Positions 55,671-64,000 of a stretch of 64,000 nucleotides of DNA are shown here, in pieces. Numbering within the stretch: position 1 is the stretch's first letter; each line of letters starts with the position of its first letter. Location of the stretch: NCBI RefSeq assembly GCF_000247695.1, contig NW_004624866.1, positions 677,158 to 741,157 on the forward strand. Direction: 5' to 3'. The notes under the pieces are model-generated. The model ran no database searches and was not told where the DNA came from. It saw nothing but the letters and a program-made list of their open reading frames with translations. Source of the stretch: Heterocephalus glaber (Eukaryota; Chordata; Mammalia; Rodentia; Bathyergidae). Made by a program: the position numbers and the translations under genes.

Positions 55671-55755
55671 GGACTGACCTAAAGCTCAGTGTAGACTGCT
55701 TTCTTAGCATGTGTGAGGCCCTGGGTTCAATCCCCAGCACTGCAAAATAAAACAA
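55671..55755 (+). repeat. ID-type SINE
   Basis: GACTGACCTAAAGCTCAGTG, TTAGCATGTGTGAGGCCCTG, GGTTCAATCCCCAGCACTGC. A (TC)n run precedes it at 55637-55654. Confidence 0.8.
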
Positions 55756-55769
55756 AAATAATAAGAAAC

Positions 55770-58700
55770 AAAACAAAATTTAGTATTTTGATAATTCCCA
55801 TTGCTTATGGAGATTTTCACATAAAGACCACAGATACACAACATCCCTGCTACTAATGTTTAGATTTTAAAAGTTTCTTTTTGGTTTCTTCTTTTATTCG
55901 TCCTGCTAATTAGGTACATGAACTTGGAAATTTATTTCAACCAATACTCCAATTCAAAAACATGTTACTTTGTAAACTTTGATATAATTAAATAACATTA
56001 AATTTCTGCTAGAAAAATAAATTATGCTTAAGTGTGCTTTTTTAAAAGTTATAACTTACAAAAAGGATTATTATCTTTAAATGAGAGAGTTATGGACATT
56101 TTACAATATTTAAAGCTAACAGCTGCTAAGAGGCATCAAATTCCCACTCGGGAATGGTAAAATTTTCATAAGCAGGAATTGTCTCAAGGAAAAAAAACAT
56201 ACATTGTTTTGCATGTAATCATATTATATATACAGTTAGAAAAGAGTCCTAGGACTTGCAATGCAATCTCAGATTTTTTTATAGTGATATAAGTAAGTAT
56301 AAATGTTCATTTATTTGTTACTCATTCTACAAATATTAAGTACTTTTCTATAAGCCAGGTATTCAGCAATAAATAAGACAAGCAGGGACTATGAGGTTTG
56401 TATTCTATCCAGTGAAGTCCAATATTAAAGAAATATTTGTGTGAATGATACATGCTACAAATAGTAATTCTTTTGGATAAAGAGTAGAAACATAATTTGA
56501 GTTTTACAGCAGAAGTGATAATAATGAAGACATGATTTTTTTCATTCTTGCGATTTTATTTATAAAGACAGAGACCCAGAAAAAGTTGATTTATCCAGGG
56601 TTTTGTAGCAAGTGGCATATCTGGGCACTAGGTCACCAGCCTCCTAGTCTACTTGTATCTGCAATGTGAAGTCAGCAATCTGAAAGACAAAAAAAAAAAT
56701 CAAACAAGAAGCCTAGAAAGTTGGCTTAACCACTTTGGGCTTTAATGTAGTTAACATATTTTGAGGACTGTTACCTGTTCAAGGTTTTTTATGCTTGTTT
56801 TAATTTTTAAAAAATTTCTTTTGGTTTATCTTTAGCATTTAGTGTTTCTGGATTTTGCTAAGTTCCACACTTGCACAAAAGTTTTAAAAGAAAACACTGT
56901 GAGTGTGGATGCCAGGTATGTTGGTGCCATAGTCCTCAGTCTCTGCTCTACAATAACTTTTCACGGTTATGGTTTTTTTTTTCTTTATTAAAGAAAATTG
57001 TTTCCTTTAGTTATCTTTAATTTACTAAGCTATAGTCTGCTTGTTGCTAGAAAAAAGAAAAACAGAGGATATTGAAAAATTAAAGACGCATTTTTTTCTT
57101 GGATAGTTTTTATCTAACATTGGTTTAAAATTCTTTTACTATGGACCTATCCTAATATGTCTTATAATACAGCAGTTCACAATAAATTAGAAAGGGTATT
57201 CCAATCACATTTAAGATTTTAATTAATGGATGAAGATTTGTAAAAAAGATGGTTTTTATCCTAGTTTCCATTATAAGTTTTAAATTTGACTTTTGGTGTT
57301 ATTGTTTAAACAGCAATGTAAAGGATGATTTTTATTTTTTCAAAAAGTATATTGAATAGAAAAACTAGATACACATCCCAGTTACTGACATGGGGACAGC
57401 AGAGCACAATTATAGGATCACACTTTGAGAAGTAAGTAAACTGCTTGAAAGTTGAGTCTGCAAAGCTAGACATAGTAACAACAGGAAACATCCCACCTAC
57501 AATGCATATGGCAAAAGAGAAAGATAATGAGCAGACTACTGACAAAAATAATGGCTGGCAGTTATATCAAGTATTCATTCTGCTTTACAACCTTAGATCT
57601 GTAGTCTCAAAAATAAAGATAATCTTTGTTTCAGATATGAACATGTTTTAATTCATAAAAAAAAGTAGTCCTTAAGTATCCCACTTCATATTTTTATATT
57701 ATTTGTAGTTAGGTTTTTGTGTGTCCTGTATGTTTTAAGCTTTAGTATTTTTCTAGTAGGCATAGTTTGTCTCTTAGTAACACATACTACTTTTATTTTA
57801 ATGTTGGGCCATATCTTGAGAAATTTGTGACACAAAAAATTGAACATACAACATCTCAAAGGAAATGGTGAAAAAGTTTTGCTGAAGAATTTCTTTAAAT
57901 AAAAAACTCTTCTGATACACTTTTTGAAGACTCAATATTAAAACATCAGAAGTCACTGCAGCTGGATAGTAATTAGAAATAAGGGAAGTGACTTCTGAAA
58001 TTTTAATTATAAACCAATGAAAAATTATTCTGCACATTGACACTATTTGCATCTAATTCTTTTATTTATTTTGCCTTGTGTTTTAATTTTATTATTTTTG
58101 AGATTAGTTTGTAGAGTCTATATGGAGTAAGGAATTACATTTAATAAAGAGTGTCATGTTATAAAGAGTTAAAATGCCATTGATTAGTGAGTGTAGTTAA
58201 GCATATACTGTATACTGGCCTATCAGTAATATTTTAAAATATCTTTGATTAAATTTGACAAAAATTGACTTTGGACACATGTTCTTTCTCAATAAAAAAT
58301 AATGCAGTGATCTTTAATATTGGACTATTGTCTAGTTTGATGTTTAATATTCAAAGCATCCTCTGGTAAGGATTATCTTCTTTAATTCTTTAAAATTATA
58401 AGTGAGGCTATATCTATTAAATCTGAGCATGTATAATATATGGACAGACTGGAGCATCCAGCATTATATCTGATCCTATATTTCTGTGATTTAATTAAGT
58501 AAAAGTTATTTAGATGCATATTTAATTTGATATGTATCTAATGAATATTCATAATCATTGAAATTCATGATAATTAGGCAAATATTATAAATAGTTGTTA
58601 TAAATGACAATGATAGCTTATTAAAATATAAGCGGTTTTTCCTTTATCTAAAGTCAGCATCAATTTTGACTGTACACACAATTTTATTGTTATCATATAT

Positions 58701-58850
58701 GCATTAATTGCTTACCCCAATCTTAACATGTTAGAGCAATACTTTTTTATTTATTTACGTATTTTGCTTTTCCATACTTCTTCTTTCTCCTAAGTCTATG
58801 TTAGTGGTTTTGACTCTGGATGGATGTTGAAGTCATCTATAACTGGCTCC
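55770..58850. other. MBD5 intron 1, mostly unrecognised
   Basis: About 3 kb of AT-rich sequence. An L2-like trace (reverse) at 56310-56480 was noted. The open frames here (for example 57445-57651 and 57306-57545) show no known domain. Confidence 0.45.
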
Positions 58851-58852
58851 TA

Positions 58853-58903
58853 ACCTACCTGCCTACCTACCTTTCAATCTCTCTCTCTCTCTCTCTCTCT
58901 CTC
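58853..58903. repeat. (CTAC)n and (TC)n microsatellite
   Basis: CCTACCTGCCTACCTACCTT followed by a TC run of about 12 units. Confidence 0.9.
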
Positions 58904-58904
58904 A

Positions 58905-59160
58905 TTTCTATTTTTTCCATGGTACTAAGGACTGAACCCAAGGCCTTTACACTGATCTATAGCCTTTTTCTTTCTTTCTTTTCCCCCCTCTCTGCCTCCC
59001 TGCCTTTTTCTTTCTATTCTCTTTCTTGCTCTCTTTCTTTTGAGGTAGGATCTCACCTCTCTAAGTTACCCAGGCTGTGCTGGAACTTGCAACTGTCCTG
59101 CCTTAGCCTCCTACAGTGCTAGGAATACAAGACATGTACCAACATGCCAAGCTGGCTCCT
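58905..59160 (-). repeat. Composite B1-ID SINE (reverse)
   Basis: CCATGGTACTAAGGACTGAA (ID complement), a pyrimidine-rich middle, then CACCTCTCTAAGTTACCCAG and CTTAGCCTCCTACAGTGCTA (B1 complement) up to ATGCCAAGCTGG. Confidence 0.65.
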
Positions 59161-60017
59161 AACTTTTAAATCAAAATCATCAAGGGCAGGGACCCTGCTA
59201 TTTTTATTATTAAAAGCCCTTTAGGTGATGGTTAAGTGCAGCCTTGTTGAGAATTATTCTGTGGCTAAGATTGTGTTAACATTTACAACATTGTCCTGCA
59301 ATATCCTTAAACACTGGTTGATTGTGTGATGTAGGGCTAAGAGTGCCACAGAATCTGGACTATGTATATGTTGTTTAGAGAGTGACACTAGTATATGATG
59401 AAGAATTCCTGTGAGGATGAATTCTAGATCCTCACTGCTAGTTTCTGAGACTAGAGTGAGAAAAATGACTGCCCATCCTGTCTCAGCCAAGGAAAAAATT
59501 AGGAGAGGGATCTTCTGACTGATTTGGTGAAACTGAAGTGAGTTTAGATGCCTCAGGAAAGTAATTTTTAAACAGATTGTATGGCCATTCGTGTCCTAAA
59601 CCCCCTCAAAATGGACTTCAGGTCTTCATGGATGGCCTTTCTTAGGGGGAAAGATGGGATCCAGGTATTAAGAGATCTTTCTGATTAGCTTCTCCCCTTT
59701 GTACCTGCATACATATTACACACTTAAACAACACACACTGTGACCCATTTACTGTAAAGTAAAGTTACACATTTTTTGATGCAGAAATTGATTACTGGTA
59801 CCTTGTCTCTACTGCCTTTCTTCTGTTTCCATATACCTTTTTGCCCTCCAAAAAGCAAACAAAAAATCTTTAATACCTGTTTACTTGTACTTGAAAGTCC
59901 TTACAGAGGACAGTCTTTCTCCTTAAATAGAGATTTAAAAAAAAAATCCTTAACATGTAAATATATACATTAAAAGTTTTTCATAGCATAGTCTTAACAA
60001 ATCAAATATCTCTATAT
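59161..60017. other. MBD5 intron stretch, not identified
   Basis: Contains a 78-codon minus-strand open frame at 59254-59490 that resembles no protein I know. The base composition is slightly higher in GC than the flanks; an old LTR or L2 is possible. No splice-bounded exon was established. Confidence 0.35.
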
Positions 60018-60151
60018 CAGTGGTAGTGAACCTATGGCACTATGCCACAGTGTGCTGTTTGTATCATTGAAAGCTCTAACAGTGATGACGAACCTTTTAG
60101 AGCTTTCAATGATAATAAACAGCTTGCTGTGGCACACATGCATCACCGATG
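60018..60151. mobile_element. Palindromic hAT-like MITE
   Basis: Begins CAGTGGTAGTGAACCTATGG, and the complement of its right end begins CATCGGTGATGCATGTGTGC. The two halves are near-complementary: TGCCACAGTGTGCTGTTTGT then ATCATTGAAAGCTCTAA on the left against TGCCACAGCAAGCTGTTTAT then TATCATTGAAAGCTCTAA from the right. TATAT flanks both sides (60013-60017, 60152-60156). CAGTGGT-type ends are typical of hAT elements. It is noncoding. Confidence 0.6.
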
Positions 60152-60159
60152 TATATTTT

Positions 60160-61028
60160 AATCTGAGGGAAAATGACAAGGGTAGTAAAGTGCTATCTTT
60201 TGCTTCCTAGTTTACTCTTTACCTTTATTTGTTAAGAGAAACAAAAGATGCACAAAAGTACTTTTAGCCTATTTCACCTCTGGGTAAGCAGTTTAGTTGC
60301 AAATAAATGATAAGCATAGGATACTTTTGCTTGATAAAGATAGATTCCTTTATAAGAATGTATGGGGATATAAGTAGTAAACACGATTATAATTAGAATT
60401 GTTATGTGGCTGTTACCATGGTTAAGAAAAGCCATACTTTTTCTTCCTTTCTTTTCTACATAATAGCCATTAGAATAACTAATCATGGTAGTGAACAAGG
60501 CCCTGTTATACTGAGAGTTCAGGGATTGTTATTTGCTGTTCTTTTTTGGCAGTTTTTCTACCATTTACTTTTAGTACCTGTATAACATTTTAAAGTTGTG
60601 TCCTCCTTTATGTGACTGATGAGAAGCTATGAGGAAGAAAAGAGGTTTACAACTTACAGATAAAACATTTCTCACATCAATGAGTAAGCTATAGGGAACT
60701 TCAAGCAAAAGGCCAAAGAGCCTTTACTTTTTTTTTTTTTTTAAATATCCTTGGATGCATAAAGATGTGTAAACAAGCATTTTAAAACAAGAACAATTTT
60801 TAAAATTTCCATTACCAAGGTCCATTACATTATTTTAAAAAACAGCAATATAGTTCTGTATTCTACAATAAATGAATAAAATAAAATTTATTTTTATGTT
60901 TAAGAAGATGAAGAAGAGGCATAAATAATCCACAAGTAAGACAAATTGTAGATCTCAAAATTTCTTAGAGAACTGATGTTATAAAGCTTCCTTATTAACA
61001 TTTAGTAATTGTATAAAGACTTCAAGGT
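60160..61028. other. AT-rich intronic stretch
   Basis: Nothing was recognised apart from a T-run at 60729-60742. Confidence 0.4.
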
Positions 61029-61110
61029 GGGCCTGGGTTTTACCTCAGTGGTTCCGCTGCCTGCCTCGCAGCCGCAAGGTCCCGAGTTTGATCCCTGGTG
61101 CCAAAAAAAA
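61029..61110 (+). repeat. tRNA-derived SINE
   Basis: GGGCCTGGGTTTTACCTCAG, GTTCCGCTGCCTGCCTCGCA, CCCGAGTTTGATCCCTGGTG, A-tail. The exact duplication AAAGACTTCAAGGT lies at 61015-61028 and 61111-61124. Confidence 0.92.
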
Positions 61111-61349
61111 AAAGACTTCAAGGTAACTACTTCTATAGCTGAAATTGGAAAAAGAACAGACTAGTGCTGAAAAAAACCTTACAAATCCTGAATTAGGATT
61201 ATTTTTACCTGAATTTTAAGACTTCCTAAGGCAGTGTGTCATTTACCCTGTTTTAAGTCTTGGCTCCCTTTGAAAATCTTGGGGAATCATTGAACTCTTA
61301 CGATGTCTGTAGGCAAATTTCTATATAGGTCTGTTTATATATTTCAGGG

Positions 61350-61735
61350 GTTTGTGAACATTATGAAAACTAATGAACTCAGACCACCTGCATTATAATC
61401 ACCTGAGTTAAGATACAAACTAGTGGACTATACCCACGTCTGTTTTATTAGAATTTTTAATAACTCTGGATGAGGAATCTTTGTTTGTTTGTTTTTTATT
61501 TTTGGTACCACCTCTGGGCTACATCCCAAGAACTCCCACTTTTAAAATTTTATTTTGTGGGAGAGTCTGCCCAGAGGGTACTTGAACTTTATGATCCTCT
61601 TGCTTCAGCATCCCTGAGTGCTGGGCTTATGGATGTGTACCACCATTCCCAGGTAGTAATTTGCATCATAACAAGCTTTCACTTCTGATATTCTGTTCAC
61701 TACTAAAGTTTGAGAATTGCTGCTCTAGAGTTTTA
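61350..61735 (-). repeat. MER5-type hAT relic, split by a SINE
   Basis: AACTCAGACCACCTGCATTA, TAATCACCTGAGTTAAGATA, and after the SINE AAAGTTTGAGAATTGCTGCT follow the MER5 layout. The strand call is tentative. Confidence 0.5.
61481..61657 (-). repeat. Composite B1-ID SINE (reverse)
   Basis: (TTTG)n-like tail, TTTTGGTACCACCTCTGGGC, then CTTGCTTCAGCATCCCTGAG and TGCTGGGCTTATGGATGTGT (B1 complement). Confidence 0.75.
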
Positions 61736-62755
61736 TGGTTGTCATTTTGCCTTTAGCCTAGGATCAAAGTTTTTAAATTCCCAGTTCAGTGATATTTGAT
61801 TTACCATATTTCACTTACCAGTTTCTTACCTATATACAAATTATCAACAGTATTCATTAATGTTAATGAGCATAGGATCTTAAAGAAACACAATTATTTT
61901 TGCAGGGTTGATCATCATTTTAGTTAAAAAATAAGTTACGAAAATATATTTCTTGGGTCTCACAGTACATATATATAATGTATGCAAGTTAAGTAAATTT
62001 CACTTATTTCTATTATTTGCTCTCAAAATGCATCTTCAGTTATTCATGTGTTTAATGGATATCAGACTGGGATTTCCAATGTTACTTAAAAGTCTGCTAA
62101 ATCAAATGTTGAGATCAGATCTAGTGTAAATCTTGAAGAAGCATGACTTAAAAGAATTGTTTTTAAATATATGCAGCTAACCTCATATATATAGAGAGAT
62201 GAAATGTTTCTATGAAGAATCATTGCTATATTTGAATGAAATAAGGCTTAGTTACAGATTAAGTATCGGTATGTAAATTAGTGCTGCTTAGAAAGATTAA
62301 AAACTGCTTGAAAATAGTATGTGAAATTTGACTGAAAATTGTCTTCTGAATCTTGGTATCATCTTTATTTTTCCTGGTTTACGTCACAAATACCTTTAGG
62401 GTTGAACTTCAGACAAATGGAGACATTCCATTATCTCATTTCAATTTATTGGATCTGGATTAATGAGCTCGTATGCCTATGGAGCTGCATTATTTAGTAC
62501 TAATCATAAACACTCTTGCACCATGGGACTAAGAGACAGCTGTAAGTTCAGCATTATGACTTTTTTAAACATAGAAAAAAATTTCCTAGTCAAGGGTTAT
62601 ACCATATATTTTAGTCAACTTTCTCATCAAACATGTTGTGAGAGTTAAGATCGACAGGTAAAGTGACTTGGTTGGATTAATGAAAGATATTTATTACTAA
62701 GGGGAAATGAATTGTTTTAAGATAATCAGTAGGTAAGTCAAAAATACCATTTCTG
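61736..62755. other. AT-rich intronic stretch
   Basis: Nothing was recognised. The ORF at 62463-62648 shows no known domain. Confidence 0.4.
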
Positions 62756-62836
62756 GGGCCAGGGATTTAGCTCAGTGGTTTTGCTGCCTGTTGTGCAAGC
62801 GCAAGGACCTGAGTTTGATCCCAGTACCAAAAAAAG
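62756..62836 (+). repeat. tRNA-derived SINE
   Basis: GGGCCAGGGATTTAGCTCAG, TGGTTTTGCTGCCTGTTGTG, CCTGAGTTTGATCCCAGTAC. The exact duplication AAATACCATTTCTG lies at 62742-62755 and 62837-62850. Confidence 0.92.
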
Positions 62837-62955
62837 AAATACCATTTCTGTGTGGGAAAAGTTCTTATTTTTGTTGCTCATTAGTATAATAAAAACATCT
62901 GTTAATGTTTGTCTGTGTATTTTTTCCTTAAAAGCAAATTAAAATTAGTTTAGTA

Positions 62956-63017
62956 GGGCTGGGGATTAAGCTCACAAGTGCAAGGTCCCGGTTTCGATCC
63001 CTGGTACCAAAAAAAAA
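62956..63017 (+). repeat. tRNA-derived SINE, internally deleted
   Basis: GGGCTGGGGATTAAGCTCAC jumps straight to AAGTGCAAGGTCCCGGTTTC, so about 20 bp between A box and the anticodon region are missing. Exact duplication AAATTAGTTTAGTA at 62942-62955 and 63018-63031. Confidence 0.9.
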
Positions 63018-63031
63018 AAATTAGTTTAGTA

Positions 63032-63627
63032 AAGGTTATCATGTAAGATGTATTATTATTAAGATCTTTATTTTTGGAAAATATGCTATAATATTTTTTT
63101 CATGTCTTGTATGATATTCAAATTTATATAAAATAATACTTTATTCTCATTTCTGACTGAAAATTCATTTGTTTTCATACCAGATGATACTACTTTTATG
63201 GTACTTTTTTTTAGTGAGTTGTTGGATATACTCTTGGTTGCCTTTGATTTTCTCTTCATATGTTCCTCAAGGATATATGCTCACAAATGTATTATGTTAT
63301 CTCTGTAAGAATTGCTTGATATTTTCATATTAATATCGGTTATAACAACAACTAATCTTTTTATTAATACTCTAACTGGAACATAGTACTGTAAATATAT
63401 ATATATATTTACAAATGTATTATATCACTTAATCTACAAAGTCATTTTCAAATTCAGTAACATTTTTTATCATTTTACAGGTGAGAAAACAGTTAAATTC
63501 AAGTAAGATTATATAACTAGTAAATTTTAAACTCTTCTGTAAAATTAATTTCATTACTTTCTAACCAGTATACCAACTTTGAAAATGTCTTTGACATATG
63601 TCAGCTTGTTCATATTAAAATGCATAT
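63032..63627. other. AT-rich intronic stretch
   Basis: A short TA run at 63396-63410; nothing else was recognised. Confidence 0.4.
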
Positions 63628-63813
63628 TAGAAGGACATGATGCCTGATGCCTACCAGCACTCTGGTAAGCAGAGGCAGGGGAATCACAAGTTCAAGCCCA
63701 GCTTAGACAACATAGCAAGACCCTGTCTCAAAATTTTAAAAACATGGCTAGGGATATAGCTCAGTGTGAAGACCCTGGGTTGTGTCCCTAAAACTAAAAA
63801 AAAAAAAAAAAAG
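63628..63813 (+). repeat. Composite B1-ID SINE
   Basis: AAGGACATGATGCCTGATGC, AAGCAGAGGCAGGGGAATCA, AAGACCCTGTCTCAAAATTT, then GGCTAGGGATATAGCTCAGT and an A-tail. Confidence 0.82.
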
Positions 63814-63835
63814 TAAAATATATATGAATGAATGA

Positions 63836-63925
63836 GACTAGGGATATAGCACAGTGGTAGAGCACTTGCCTAGTTTTCGTAGCATGTTCAAGGCCTAGAG
63901 TTTACCAGTATTTGCAAATAAATTA
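63836..63925 (+). repeat. ID-type SINE
   Basis: GACTAGGGATATAGCACAGT, GGTAGAGCACTTGCCTAGTT, then TTCAAGGCCTAGAGTTTACC and an (AATT)-rich tail. This GGTAGAGC version is nearer the classic ID consensus than the GGTTCCG family. Confidence 0.8.
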
Positions 63926-64000
63926 ATTAAAGTATCTATAGCTTTGTATCTCCTTTCTCCATGAAGATGAAGATTAGAAAGATACTGATTTGGCTGCTTA

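Larger units (their letters stand above)
39830..64000 (+). other. MBD5: MBD5 gene, 5' end and first intron (inferred)
   Basis: From the donor at 40465 to the window end I see intron-like sequence only, containing scattered SINEs, old MIR/L2 pieces, MITEs and microsatellites. Repeat density is lower than in the ORC4 side, and no L1 longer than a few hundred bases is present. The assignment comes from synteny with ORC4. Confidence 0.6.

Noticed and set aside
59254..59490. A 78-residue minus-strand frame as an exon
   Set aside because: No known domain, no convincing splice sites, and no neighbouring exon in frame.

Overview
This is mammalian nuclear DNA from a rodent. It is AT-rich, has intron-split genes and one CpG island, and is crowded with B1, ID-type and composite B1-ID SINEs, LINE-1 and MaLR LTRs. 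The commonest young SINE is tRNA-derived. It carries tRNA-like A and B boxes and ends in GGTACC plus an A-tail, and it differs from the murid ID consensus as I remember it. Together with B1-ID composites this suggests a non-murid rodent, perhaps Castorimorpha (beaver, kangaroo rat, pocket gopher). That placement is inference.

The backbone is two genes arranged head to head around a CpG island at about 39.1-40.6 kb. To the left, on the minus strand, lies the 5' part of ORC4 (origin recognition complex subunit 4). Three coding exons are recognisable at 7739-7792 (start codon), 5367-5443 and 4318-4408. They encode the first 74 residues, including the Walker A loop, and the splice phases agree. 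A noncoding first exon should lie in the island, leaving a first intron of about 31 kb. To the right, on the plus strand, the neighbour expected from mammalian synteny is MBD5. A probable 5'UTR exon ends at a strong donor after 40465 and contains an interrupted CTG tract of 41 triplets. The rest, to 64 kb, would be the start of its long first intron; no coding exon was found there.

The ORC4 introns are filled with layered transposons. At 11.3-22.2 kb an old L1 abuts a second L1 that keeps its 5'UTR but is broken inside. That second L1 is split at a TTAA by a 3.65 kb piggyBac-type element with a visible terminal inverted repeat and TTAA duplication. The piggyBac copy itself contains a probable LTR, a SINE, a small L1 tail and a three-fold tandem repeat of its 3' end. 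On the MBD5 side there is an inverted-duplicated mariner end (44.8-45.2 kb) and a palindromic hAT-like MITE (60.0-60.15 kb).

I see no CRISPR array, bacterial operon or complete extra protein-coding gene. The long open frames elsewhere are short, mostly begin at non-ATG codons, and fall in transposons or simple repeats. The most unusual items are the piggyBac copy inside an L1, its 3' triplication, and the bidirectional CTG/CAG tract, which gives an ATG-started polyglutamine frame on the ORC4-sense strand.
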